Shown in pieces: positions 23,675 to 31,757 of a stretch of DNA of 64,000 nucleotides. Source of the stretch: JAPWJZ01 sp964575605. GTDB taxonomy: Bacteria > Pseudomonadota > Alphaproteobacteria > Micavibrionales > UBA2020. The translations under genes and the position numbers were made by a program. The notes beneath the pieces are model-generated. The model made no database searches and was not told the origin of the DNA. It saw nothing but the letters and a program-made list of their open reading frames with translations. The stretch lies in NCBI GenBank assembly GCA_964575605.1, contig CAZNRN010000003.1, positions 62,001 through 126,000 of the forward strand, given 5' to 3'. Positions within the stretch are counted from its first letter, which is position 1, and each line of letters begins with the position of its first letter.

Positions 23675-24412
23675 TTAGATGCTGATACCGCCGCCAACGG
23701 TGAGGTTGGAACCGGTGATGTAAGCTGCATCGGGGGTTGCGAGGAAGGCGACAGCCGCCGCGACTTCTTCGGGCTTGCCGTAGCGGGCGAGCGGCGTCAG
23801 GCCTTTCAGCATGACCGAGAAATCACCGCCATCATCGGGGCTCATATCCGTCGCGATCGGGCCGGGCTGGACCAGGTTGACGGTGATGCCTTTGGGGCCG
23901 AAGTCACGCGCCCAGCCGCGGGTATACCCCTGCAGTGCGGCTTTTGTGGCGGAATAACCGGCAACACCCGGGAAAGGCGTCGCATCGCCCAACACCGAGC
24001 CGATCGAGATGATGCGGCCACCCGCGCCCATCAGCGTACCGGCAACTTTAACTGCATGCGCGGGGCCATGGACGTTGACAGCGAACTGGCGTTCCAGCTG
24101 CACCTCGTCAGCGTCGTCACCGACAAAGACGCCTGCGTTGTTGACGAGGATATCGAGTGTGCCGAAAGCCTTTGCGGTTTCCCTCACCGCGTTCGCGACG
24201 GCGTTTTTATCGGCGCTGTCGGCGTGGATGGCGATGGCCTGCCCGCCTGCTTTCTTGATTTCGGCGACGACCGCTTCGGCTTTGTCTTTTGCGCTTACAT
24301 AGGTGATGGCGACTTTCGCGCCGTCGGCGGCGAGGCGTTTTGCGATCGCTGCGCCGATGCCGCGGGAACCGCCGGTAACCAGGGCTGCTTTGTTTGCGAG
24401 TTTTTGTGTCAT
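23675..24412 (-). CDS. short-chain dehydrogenase/reductase, FabG-like
   Basis: 245 residues, classical SDR. NAD(P) motif TGGSRGIGAAIAKRL at about 14-28, NNAG at about 91-94, catalytic Ser in SIGSVLGD, and YSATK with the Tyr/Lys pair at about 154-158. The end ITGSNLTVGGGISI is the family C-terminus. The substrate is not predictable; FabG-like oxidoreductases controlled by TetR genes often handle aldehydes or ketones. It is divergent from the TetR gene at 24671, with a palindromic operator 27 bases before its ATG. Confidence 0.92.
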   Translation of the reverse strand: MTQKLANKAALVTGGSRGIGAAIAKRLAADGAKVAITYVSAKDKAEAVVAEIKKAGGQAIAIHADSADKNAVANAVRETAKAFGTLDILVNNAGVFVGDDADEVQLERQFAVNVHGPAHAVKVAGTLMGAGGRIISIGSVLGDATPFPGVAGYSATKAALQGYTRGWARDFGPKGITVNLVQPGPIATDMSPDDGGDFSVMLKGLTPLARYGKPEEVAAAVAFLATPDAAYITGSNLTVGGGISI

Positions 24413-24438
24413 TGGTATCTCCTTGGGGTTTGACTGGA

Positions 24439-24460
24439 AGGTACAAGATATTTTGTACCT
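24439..24460. promoter_or_regulatory. palindromic operator between SDR and TetR genes
   Basis: AGGTACAA-GATATT-TTGTACCT is a perfect 8-bp inverted repeat with a 6-bp centre, 27 bases upstream of the SDR ATG. A further half-like AAGTACAG starts 4 bases beyond. Size and position fit a TetR dimer site controlling the SDR gene. Confidence 0.75.
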
Positions 24461-24670
24461 ATAAGTACAGTATGCCCTGAAGAATCAGCTCGCGTCAACG
24501 AAAATATATACCGATTGATAAATAATTTTTGTTTTATAAAATATCTATAAATTATAATTACTTAAGCTATATAAAGTTTTATTGAATACCGAAGGATATA
24601 TATGTGTCAGTGGACAGATAGCAATAGATACGATAATATAAAATTAGATACATAATAAGGAGTGACACCC

Positions 24671-25258
24671 ATGACAGCCGGCCGCCCCCGCGAATTCAAC
24701 CTTGAAGAAGCGCTTGATAGCGCGCTGAAAGTCTTCTGGATGAAGGGTTATGAAGGCGCTTCCCTGCCCGACCTGACCGAAGCCATGGGCATCAACCGCC
24801 CCAGCCTCTACGCCGCTTTCGGCAACAAGGAAGAACTGTTCCGCAAGGCGCTCGACCGCTACAGCGCCGAGGCGCAGCAAAAACGCGACACCATTCTGGC
24901 CGAACCGAAAGTGCGGGTAGCCATTGAAAAACTGCTGTTTGGCGTGGCAGAAGGCAGCGCCTGCCCCAAATCACCCAAGGGCTGTTTGCTGGTGCAGGGC
25001 GCCCTCACCTGCGGTGACGCGGCGCAATCCGTGAAGATCGAGCTCGCCCAGCGCCGCGCGCAGGGTGAAGCCGCGCTCCGCCGCCGTTTTGAAAAAGCGA
25101 TTGCCGAAGGCGACCTGCCCGCCTCCGCCAGCGCCGCCGACCTGGCGCGCTTTATCACCGTCGTCATCCAGGGCATGGCCGTGCAAAGCGCATCGGGCGC
25201 CAGCGCCGAAGACCTGAAGGCCGTCGCGGCCTGGGCCCTGAAAGCTATTCCCGCTTAA
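24671..25258 (+). CDS. TetR/AcrR-family repressor
   Basis: 195 residues. HTH at about 8-55 (FNLEEALDSALKVFWMKGYE; GASLPDLTEAMGINRPSLYAAFGNKEELF split across the recognition helix) and a ligand domain including the cysteine-containing stretch GSACPKSPKGCLLVQGALTC. That pattern is typical of the TetR group next to SDR genes. AAGGAG precedes the ATG; a GTG at 24662 overlaps the ribosome site and is rejected. Likely represses the divergent SDR gene through 24439-24460. Confidence 0.9.
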   Translation: MTAGRPREFNLEEALDSALKVFWMKGYEGASLPDLTEAMGINRPSLYAAFGNKEELFRKALDRYSAEAQQKRDTILAEPKVRVAIEKLLFGVAEGSACPKSPKGCLLVQGALTCGDAAQSVKIELAQRRAQGEAALRRRFEKAIAEGDLPASASAADLARFITVVIQGMAVQSASGASAEDLKAVAAWALKAIPA

Positions 25259-25273
25259 TACGCAGCGCTTTTA

Positions 25274-25849
25274 TCAGGGCGCGCGTTTCGCTTCCTTTTG
25301 CAACTGTGCGAACTCGGCTTGGCGCAATTCCAGCGTCCGTCGCGCCAGCACGGAAACCACCTCTGTCATGCCTCTTTCCCGTGCAAGTTCCAAGGGCGTG
25401 GTTTTGTAAGGTTCCTCGGTCGGCGTCATGAGGCGATAGCCTTTATAGTCCCTGACCATTCCCGAGCGCCTGATATCGGTAACGGGATTTTCAGCCAACG
25501 CCAGCGCAACATTGGCTTTGTCACGGTTGATGGCGGTATAAAGCATCGCCTCCTCCGTGTTGAAATGGGGGTTATGGAAGACCGTGTAAAAAAGGCGGTT
25601 CGGGCCGCCACAGCCTGCTTTTTCGAGCACACAATTGAAAATCGCCACGTTGTCGCTTTCGATTGCATCGAGAAAAATGTCGTCGGCCTGCACTTGGGAA
25701 AAATTACCGCCCTCCAGGCTTTGCGTGAGGGCTTTTAGGTCGCCTCCCGCGATTGCCGCACGCGCATCCTTACAGCGCTGCTTGTTTTCCTTGTCTTGCT
25801 TGCGGTTGTCGAGAAATCGATTGAACGCGGATTTCAGTCCCAAATTCAT
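25274..25849 (-). CDS. divergent ankyrin-like protein
   Basis: 191 residues. Repeat-like helices are seen (DARAAIAGGDLKALTQSLEG; FLDAIESDNVAIFNCVLEKA; EAMLYTAINRDKANVALALA; TTPLELARERGMTEVVSVLA) that follow ankyrin spacing but lack good TPLH/GAD turns except the last. A charged helix ends the protein. It is convergent with the TetR gene (15 bases apart). AACAGGAG precedes the ATG. Confidence 0.65.
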   Translation of the reverse strand: MNLGLKSAFNRFLDNRKQDKENKQRCKDARAAIAGGDLKALTQSLEGGNFSQVQADDIFLDAIESDNVAIFNCVLEKAGCGGPNRLFYTVFHNPHFNTEEAMLYTAINRDKANVALALAENPVTDIRRSGMVRDYKGYRLMTPTEEPYKTTPLELARERGMTEVVSVLARRTLELRQAEFAQLQKEAKRAP

Positions 25850-25861
25850 TTACTCCTGTTG

Positions 25862-25877
25862 TGGTATATTGATACCA
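25862..25877. promoter_or_regulatory. short palindrome in a divergent intergenic region
   Basis: TGGTAT-ATTG-ATACCA, perfect 6-bp arms, sits 13 bases before the ATG of the leftward ankyrin-like gene and about 155 bases before the rightward operon at 26033. It may be an operator; chance occurrence cannot be excluded. Confidence 0.35.
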
Positions 25878-26032
25878 TATCCTGCAACAAGACCCATGTG
25901 CTGTCAAACAGACGCACCGGCTGTGAAACCACCTCCTTCCAAATTAATATTTGATATCAGTATACTGAAAAGGCGCATTTGACAGAATAACACCTTACGG
26001 GCTATAACCATAATCAACAAAAAGGATCCCCC

Positions 26033-26458
26033 ATGGTGATGATGGAAGACGGCCATATCTATGAAAGAGTCGAGAGCCTTTACGTCTCCGACAAGTACAA
26101 AATTTTCCTGCTCACCGGACAGCCTTTAACGGAGGGCGGCCGCATGGCTTTCATTACAGCCCGCCCCTTCAATTCGCTGGATGCCGCTGGCATCGAAGCC
26201 CTCCGCGCGCAGGCCATGCCGCTGGATGATAAATCTGCGATTACTATCAAATCCGACGCGGTCGCCCTGTCCTTCTACGACCAGTGCACGGGCACCAGCA
26301 GCACCTTCCCCATCAGCCAGCTCGACGACGATGTGCGCGCCAGCCTGAGCAGGACGGCGAACAGCGCCTGGGACAGGTTCCTGCCGAAATCCGACCCCAC
26401 GGTGACGAAGCACGACATCACTGTCAAAAAACCTTTGCAGTTGAAGCACACACCATGA
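26033..26458 (+). CDS. hypothetical protein, first gene of ASCH operon
   Basis: 141 residues, no family recognised. Mixed alpha/beta, no signal peptide: RVESLYVSDKYKIFLLTGQP, then RMAFITARPFNSLDAAGIEA, and a C-terminal KHDITVKKPLQLK. AAGGA precedes the ATG. Its TGA overlaps the ATG of the next gene, so it is translationally coupled to the 117-residue protein and through it to the ASCH protein. Confidence 0.6.
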   Translation: MVMMEDGHIYERVESLYVSDKYKIFLLTGQPLTEGGRMAFITARPFNSLDAAGIEALRAQAMPLDDKSAITIKSDAVALSFYDQCTGTSSTFPISQLDDDVRASLSRTANSAWDRFLPKSDPTVTKHDITVKKPLQLKHTP

Positions 26459-26808
26459 CCAAAAACCTGAAAAGCAGTTTCCGTTATTCCAAAGGCCCGC
26501 TTTATTCGCCGGGCGAACTGGCGACCGCCGAACGCTACCTTGCCGATATGGGGCTGACGGAAAAGCAGGACAATAAAACCCTGGGCGTGCGCATTTATTC
26601 CGCGCCGAATGGCGGCCCCGGCTCCGCCACCGCCTACCTCGACGAGCTGGGCGCGCATCCGGATAACAGCGGCATCATGTTCATCACCACCCCCGCGGGC
26701 GAAACCAAGGCGACGACCGTCTGGACGTTTGCCGATGAAGGGTTTCAGCAACGCACTGACCTCTCGTTCGGCGGCATGCTGCGCCGTATTATAGGAATGA
26801 AGCCATGA
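26455..26808 (+). CDS. hypothetical protein, second gene of ASCH operon
   Basis: 117 residues, no family recognised. It starts TKNLKSSFRYSKGPLYSPGE and contains TAERYLADMGLTEKQD and a C-terminal FGGMLRRIIGMKP. No signal peptide or transmembrane segment. Both ends overlap neighbouring genes as ATGA, the tightest arrangement, suggesting the three products are needed together or in fixed ratio. Confidence 0.6.
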   Translation: MTKNLKSSFRYSKGPLYSPGELATAERYLADMGLTEKQDNKTLGVRIYSAPNGGPGSATAYLDELGAHPDNSGIMFITTPAGETKATTVWTFADEGFQQRTDLSFGGMLRRIIGMKP

Positions 26809-27239
26809 AAAACGACAAAGCTATCACACGCGGCCTGCTGATCCGCGAGCCCTGGATTGGGCTTATCCTCGACGGCAAAAAAGACTGGGAAATGCGCACC
26901 ACGGCCACGAAAATCCGCGGGCCCGTCGCGCTGATCGCCGCAGGCTCTGGCAAAATCATCGGCGTTGCAGACATTACCGGCGTCGAAGGCCCTTTGTCGC
27001 CTGCGCAGATGCAGTTCAACCAGAAACGCCATCGCATCCCCGACGCTGAACTGGTGAAGAAAGAAATCGCCCGCTGGAACACGGCATGGGTAATGAAGGA
27101 TGCAAAACGCCTCGCCACGCCGGTCGAGTACAAACATCCTTCGGGTGCGGTGATCTGGGTTGCGCTTGATGACGATACGCAGGCGCGGCTGGCCAAGGCA
27201 CTGGAAAAGCCGCGCGCGAAACAGCCGAAACCGCGCTAA
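26805..27239 (+). CDS. ASCH-domain protein
   Basis: 144 residues. The ASCH fold (PUA-like beta-barrel, proposed to bind RNA) is marked by LLIREPWIGLILDGKKDWEM then RTTATKIRGPVALIAAGSGK and IIGVADITGV; the GKKxWExR motif is at about 24-31. The second half carries WVALDDDTQARLAKALEK and a basic tail. Some ASCH proteins hydrolyse N4-acetylcytidine, but the residues that would settle this are not clear to me. Last gene of the three-gene overlapping operon. Confidence 0.75.
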   Translation: MKNDKAITRGLLIREPWIGLILDGKKDWEMRTTATKIRGPVALIAAGSGKIIGVADITGVEGPLSPAQMQFNQKRHRIPDAELVKKEIARWNTAWVMKDAKRLATPVEYKHPSGAVIWVALDDDTQARLAKALEKPRAKQPKPR

Positions 27240-27281
27240 TCAGCGTCTTGCGACTCGCCTGCTGTTTGGCTAGGCTTGCTG

Positions 27282-27689
27282 ATGAATTTTCGCATCCTTT
27301 CAATCCTCCTGCTGCTCGCGCTCCCCGCCGCATGCACCCATGCGCCGCCGCCCTGCACTGTGGGCACGCCGTCGGTCGAGACGCATCTTTACTTCGGATT
27401 GAATAAACCGGATGGCGGCGGCGTGACGCCGACCGAGTGGCGTCAGTTTGTGGTGGCCGAAATCGCGCCACGCTTCCCCGAAGGCTTCACGGTGCTTGAA
27501 GGCCGCGGCCACTGGCTGGGCGAAAAGTCGAAGAAGCTGGAAGCCGAAAACAGCCGCATCGTCATCCGCCTGCACCACGGCAGCGCAGATGAAAACGCCG
27601 CGATCAACAAAATCGCCGATACATACAAGAAAGTCTTCTCGCAGGAATCCGTGCTACGCATCGACCGTCCCGCCTGCGCGGCATTCTAG
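27282..27689 (+). CDS. DUF3574-like lipoprotein
   Basis: 135 residues. N-terminal membrane-type segment FRILSILLLLALPAACTHA with a lipobox-like LPAAC, so a lipoprotein is likely. The rest resembles DUF3574: THLYFGLNKPDGGGVTPTEW, then FPEGFTVLEGRGHWL and SRIVIRLHHG, ending in a Cys near the C-terminus. ATG at 27282 is preferred to a TTG at 27276. Function unknown. Confidence 0.75.
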   Translation: MNFRILSILLLLALPAACTHAPPPCTVGTPSVETHLYFGLNKPDGGGVTPTEWRQFVVAEIAPRFPEGFTVLEGRGHWLGEKSKKLEAENSRIVIRLHHGSADENAAINKIADTYKKVFSQESVLRIDRPACAAF

Positions 27690-27787
27690 TTTTCATAATT
27701 TAATCCACGCGCCACCTTGCCCCCGCGCCCCGGCTGCATTACCCTGCCCGTCATCCATAAAATTCCAAGCGCAAGAGGCAAACGCCC

Positions 27788-29179
27788 ATGAACTTCCTGT
27801 CCAAGAAAAACGCCAAAGCCATTCCCATCACGCCCGTGAACGCCGATGATTTCGAGGGCTGGCTGAAAAAGCAGGACAAGAAAACGCAGAACTGGGTGAA
27901 GAACGCGGGTTACACGGGCGCATCCGGCTCCGTCCTCTCGCTGCCCGACGACAAGGGCAATGTCGCGCGCGTGTTGTTCGGCGCAGGCAAAGATGACAGC
28001 ATCTATACCTATGCCGACCTGCCCGCAAAACTGCCGAAGAATGACGACGGTTATTATATCGACAAGAAAATGGACAAGGAGCGCGCGACACAAGTGGCGC
28101 TCGGCTGGGCGCTCGGCTCCTACCAGTTCTCACAATATAAATCCGGCAAGAAAAAGGAATTTGCTGCGCTTGTCTGGCCCGACAAGGCGGACAAGAAAGG
28201 CGTGAAGGCGATGGCGGAGGCGACCTTCCTCGTGCGCGACCTCGTCAATATGCCCGCCAACGACCTCGGCCCCGAGGAAATCGCCGATGCCGCCGAAAAA
28301 CTGGTGAAGGCCTTCAACAAGGCCAGCATCAAGGTGATCGAGGGCAAGGACCTGCTGAAAAAGAATTACCCCGCCATCTACGAAGTGGGCAAAGGCTCCC
28401 CCCGCGCGCCGCGCCTGATCGACATGCGGTGGGGCAAGGAAAAACATCCGCTGGTTACGCTGGTCGGCAAGGGCGTAGCCTTTGATACGGGCGGCCTCAA
28501 CCTGAAACCCGGCAACTCGATGGCGCTGATGAAGAAAGACATGGGCGGCGCGGCCCATGTGCTGGGACTCGCGCAGATGATCATGGCGGAAAACCTGCCG
28601 GTGCGTTTGCGCGTACTGATCCCCGCCGTCGAAAACTCGATGGACGGCAACAGCTTCCGCCCCTCCGACATCATCAAGACGCGCAAGGGCATTTCGGTTG
28701 AAGTCGGCGATACCGATGCCGAGGGCCGCCTTGTGCTCTGCGACGCGCTGGCCGAGGCCTGCAGCGAAAAGCCCGACCTGCTGATCGATTTTGCGACGCT
28801 GACCGGTGCTGCGCGCGTGGCGCTGGGCCCCGACCTGCCCGCCATGTTCTCGAACGACAAGACCGTCGCGCGCGACCTGCTGGACAGCGCCGAAAAGGTG
28901 CAGGACCCGCTGTGGCAACTGCCGCTGTGGCAGCCGTACAAGGATATGCTGTCCTCGAAAGTCGCCGATACCAACAACGTGGGCGGCAGCTTCGCAGGCG
29001 CGATTACCGCGGCGCTCTACCTTGAAAAATTCGTCGATAAGGAAGTGCCCTGGGTGCATATCGACACCTATGCCTGGAACCCCGGCTCCAAACCCGGCAA
29101 ACCCGAGGGCGGCGAGGCGCTGGGCATGCGCGCGACCTACGACCTCATCAAGAAAAAGTTCGGCACCAAGGGCCCGTAA
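27788..29179 (+). CDS. leucyl aminopeptidase family protein (M17)
   Basis: 463 residues. Two-metal M17 peptidase: catalytic and metal residues are visible in GKGVAFDTGGLNLKPG (Lys and Asp, about 229-244), MKKDMGGAAHV, and the signature DTDAEGRLVLCDAL (about 311-324), with the NTDAEGRL asparagine replaced by Asp. An N-terminal domain of about 170 residues precedes it. Cytoplasmic peptide turnover is the expected role. Its stop overlaps the start of the NlpC/P60 gene (TAATG), a pairing I recall from other alphaproteobacteria. Confidence 0.9.
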   Translation: MNFLSKKNAKAIPITPVNADDFEGWLKKQDKKTQNWVKNAGYTGASGSVLSLPDDKGNVARVLFGAGKDDSIYTYADLPAKLPKNDDGYYIDKKMDKERATQVALGWALGSYQFSQYKSGKKKEFAALVWPDKADKKGVKAMAEATFLVRDLVNMPANDLGPEEIADAAEKLVKAFNKASIKVIEGKDLLKKNYPAIYEVGKGSPRAPRLIDMRWGKEKHPLVTLVGKGVAFDTGGLNLKPGNSMALMKKDMGGAAHVLGLAQMIMAENLPVRLRVLIPAVENSMDGNSFRPSDIIKTRKGISVEVGDTDAEGRLVLCDALAEACSEKPDLLIDFATLTGAARVALGPDLPAMFSNDKTVARDLLDSAEKVQDPLWQLPLWQPYKDMLSSKVADTNNVGGSFAGAITAALYLEKFVDKEVPWVHIDTYAWNPGSKPGKPEGGEALGMRATYDLIKKKFGTKGP

Positions 29180-29925
29180 TGGCTGACGGCGAAGACATCC
29201 GCCAGGTTATCGTCCCCGCGGCCGACGTGCGCGAGGTGCCGGGCGATGTGTCGACGCGCGGCAAGCTTGAATCGCAGCTGGTATATGGCGAAGCCTTCAA
29301 AGTCGACCATGAGACCGAGGGCTGGTTCCGCGGGTCGTGCATGCATGACAAATACACCGGCTATGTCCATGCCAGCCACCTGAGCGCGAAATCCATTTCC
29401 ACCACCCATGTCGTCACCGCCGCGCGCAGCTTAGCCTATGCGGGGCCGACGATGAAATCGCTGATGCTGGCCGAATACAGTTTCGGCAGCAAGCTGCGCG
29501 TAGTGCAGGAAGGCGAAAAATATTCGCAGCTGGAAGACGGCAGCTGGATGTATAACAAGCACCTCTCGCCCCGCGCCTCGCTCGACAAGGATGTCGTGAG
29601 GACGGCGATGAAATTCGTCGAGACGCCTTATTACTGGGGTGGGCGCAGCGGTTTCGGCATCGATTGTTCGGGCCTCGTGCAGGTATCGCTCGGCCGCGCG
29701 GGCATCTATGTCGCGCGCGACACGGATGACCAGATAAACACCGTGGGCGAGGCAGCGGAAAAACCCGCGCCCGGAATGCTGGTCTATTTTCCCGGTCATG
29801 TCGGTCTGATGGTCGACGACGAATACATCATCCACGCCAACGCGCACCACATGAAGGTGACGATCGAGCCGCTGGAAGAAGTGGCCAAACGCAGCGGCGG
29901 CATCACCGCTGTGCGCAAAATATAA
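29179..29925 (+). CDS. SH3/NlpC-P60 cysteine peptidase
   Basis: 248 residues. Two bacterial SH3-like segments (about 8-70 and 78-130) precede an NlpC/P60 domain with catalytic Cys in GIDCSGLVQVSLG (about 168-180), His in GHVGLMVDD and the third residue in IHANAHH. Such enzymes cut cell-wall stem peptides; there is no signal peptide, so it may act on recycled muropeptides in the cytoplasm, in keeping with its coupling to the aminopeptidase. Confidence 0.88.
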   Translation: MADGEDIRQVIVPAADVREVPGDVSTRGKLESQLVYGEAFKVDHETEGWFRGSCMHDKYTGYVHASHLSAKSISTTHVVTAARSLAYAGPTMKSLMLAEYSFGSKLRVVQEGEKYSQLEDGSWMYNKHLSPRASLDKDVVRTAMKFVETPYYWGGRSGFGIDCSGLVQVSLGRAGIYVARDTDDQINTVGEAAEKPAPGMLVYFPGHVGLMVDDEYIIHANAHHMKVTIEPLEEVAKRSGGITAVRKI

Positions 29926-30014
29926 CGACATATATAACTATGCGCGCTACGCCACGTGTAATTGCGAAGCAATATCAACGGCTTGCAATTCATAAAATTT
30001 TAAATAAATTTGAG

Positions 30015-30150
30015 TATAATTAAAATTATAGGGCGGAGAATTGCTCAACCGACTCAAGATAATCAAGGCCCGCTGAGGCCGCCCCAACAAATCAGAAACC
30101 ACGGAAGACACAGTGTAATACCCCGGCTCCGCCATAAATGGCGGCGCGGG
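30015..30150 (+). promoter_or_regulatory. candidate structured leader of the DUF6745 operon
   Basis: In the 286-base gap a TATAAT at 30015-30020 in an AT-rich stretch would start RNA near 30027. The RNA would begin with GGGCGG (30031-30036), able to pair with CCGCCC (30079-30084) and so close a 54-base element. Further on a hairpin at 30121-30150 (CCCGGCTCCGCC with GGCGGCGCGGG, two bulges, ATAAAT loop) is followed by CTTTGCTG, like a weak attenuator. The order element then attenuator then gene suggests cis control, but no known riboswitch family is recognised. Confidence 0.4.
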
Positions 30151-30211
30151 CTTTGCTGTTGATTTTAGTGAGCGGCCTTTGACGCACAGGGCCGGACGGG
30201 AGAGGTATGCC

Positions 30212-31381
30212 ATGACACTCAGACTGACAGCCGCAGAACGCAAAAGCCTGACCGACGCGGTACATACCGCCGCGCGCGACAATATGACGGCGGGGCGCAC
30301 CGACCGCAAAACGGCGGAGGACGATGCCGCAGCGCTATATGCAGCGGCGGGTTTTTCCCGCCCCGCGTTTATCTGGTACGAATCCCCCGTGGCGCTTGGA
30401 TTTTCCGAGCTTTACCGCACCTTCGAGCTTCCCTTCGCCCACCTGCCCCGGTCAGCCACTGTCATGCAAATGATAGAGGGCTGCAAGGACAGGGACATCA
30501 TCGAAGAAACATCTCTCGAGGATATGATCGTTACGGCCAAGAAATCCGGCAGGCAGGACCTGGGGCCAAGTCTCGCGTTGCCGCTGGCTGCTTTCGTAGC
30601 AGACCTTAGCGCCAAGGCGAATGCAGGCGCAGAGGGGCTTGCACTGCTGAAACGCCAGTTGCTGCAGGAAAGCCCCGACCGCCGTTTGCATTCCGGAATC
30701 GTAAACTTTCTGCGCCGCCTGTCCCCCTTCCTGCTCAGTATCCTTGAGGAATCCCCTTGCGCGCCGCGGGCGGGCGCCGGTTTTGCCCTCGACGAACAGC
30801 TATGCGCCCTGACCGGAAAAACGGAAGAGCAGGCGCTGTTGGGAAAGTTGCGGCGTCTGTCGGCCGGCACATGGTGCCTTCCCTACCAACGGGCCTGCCT
30901 GATGTCGGAAAGGCCCGCCAAGCTCGGCTGCGATGACTTGGGTTTTCTTCATGACGAAAGCGGTCCCGCCCTCGTTTATCCCGGAAATCTCGCGGTATAT
31001 TTTTTTAGCGGCATTGCGGTACCAGCCATGGCCGTGACAATACCTACGGATGACATTCAGTCCACCATGATCTATAGGGCGGCGAGAGAGGGAAAGGCCG
31101 AACTCGAACGCGTGCTTTCCCTGCGCGTCACGCACCAGCGCTGCTTCAAGCCCTACGAATATACGATCACCGACAGCTACGGCCGCCTGCATTGCCGCAC
31201 ACGCCCGCACATGCCGGATGTCAAAATCCTGCATGTCACCAACTCAACGGCCGAACCCGACGGTTCATTCAAGGAATACAGGCTGCGCGTCCCGCCCGAA
31301 ATGCTCTCGCCCCTCCAGGCCGTCGCATGGACCTTCAACATGCGGCCCGAAGAATACCTCAAGACCCAGAGAATGACCTGA
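30212..31381 (+). CDS. DUF6745-like protein
   Basis: 389 residues, soluble. The N-terminal 200 residues are helical (FSELYRTFELPFAHLPRS; LLKRQLLQESPDRRLHSG). The C-terminal half matches my memory of DUF6745: CLMSERPAKLGCDDLGFLHD with ESGPALVYPG, then FSGIAVPAMAV, and the ending NSTAEPDGSFKEYRLRVPPE, then AVAWTFNMRPEEY. No enzymatic signature is visible. GGGAGAGG precedes the ATG at 30212. It heads an operon with the small protein at 31406 and the AAA+ gene at 31758. Confidence 0.75.
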   Translation: MTLRLTAAERKSLTDAVHTAARDNMTAGRTDRKTAEDDAAALYAAAGFSRPAFIWYESPVALGFSELYRTFELPFAHLPRSATVMQMIEGCKDRDIIEETSLEDMIVTAKKSGRQDLGPSLALPLAAFVADLSAKANAGAEGLALLKRQLLQESPDRRLHSGIVNFLRRLSPFLLSILEESPCAPRAGAGFALDEQLCALTGKTEEQALLGKLRRLSAGTWCLPYQRACLMSERPAKLGCDDLGFLHDESGPALVYPGNLAVYFFSGIAVPAMAVTIPTDDIQSTMIYRAAREGKAELERVLSLRVTHQRCFKPYEYTITDSYGRLHCRTRPHMPDVKILHVTNSTAEPDGSFKEYRLRVPPEMLSPLQAVAWTFNMRPEEYLKTQRMT

Positions 31382-31405
31382 AAACATCATGAAAGGAAAC
31401 AAACC

Positions 31406-31729
31406 ATGGAAATCGTAACCCGCGCACGCCAAGGCGACGTGAAAATCGACCCCATTGCAAAACTGCCCGAAGGACTCGTTCCCCAGCCCCGTGACGAAGG
31501 GCTGGCGGTGCTGGCATACGGCGAAGTGACAGGGCACAAGCACGCCTTCCACGAACCGCATGTGCAATTGCTGGCCAACGACAACCAACTGTTCATGGTC
31601 ATCACCGGCGCGCCCGCCACGCTGTACCACGAAGAACACGACCCCATCACCTTTGCGCCCGGCATCTACGAGGTGCGCAAGCAGCGCGAATTCATCGAGG
31701 GCGACGAGCCGATACGCGTTACCGACTGA
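31406..31729 (+). CDS. small conserved partner of the DUF6745 protein
   Basis: 107 residues. Histidine-rich beta protein: AVLAYGEVTGHKHAFHEPHV, then LYHEEHDPITFAPGIYEVRK and a final EFIEGDEPIRVTD. The GHxHxF and HEEH motifs on strands suggest a cupin-like or metal-binding barrel, an inference from pattern only. I recall similar small proteins beside DUF6745 genes elsewhere. AAAGGAAAC precedes the ATG; it is 24 bases from the upstream gene and 28 from the AAA+ gene. Confidence 0.7.
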   Translation: MEIVTRARQGDVKIDPIAKLPEGLVPQPRDEGLAVLAYGEVTGHKHAFHEPHVQLLANDNQLFMVITGAPATLYHEEHDPITFAPGIYEVRKQREFIEGDEPIRVTD

Positions 31730-31757
31730 CGTAACAGGAGAATTGCAAGGTGTTGCC

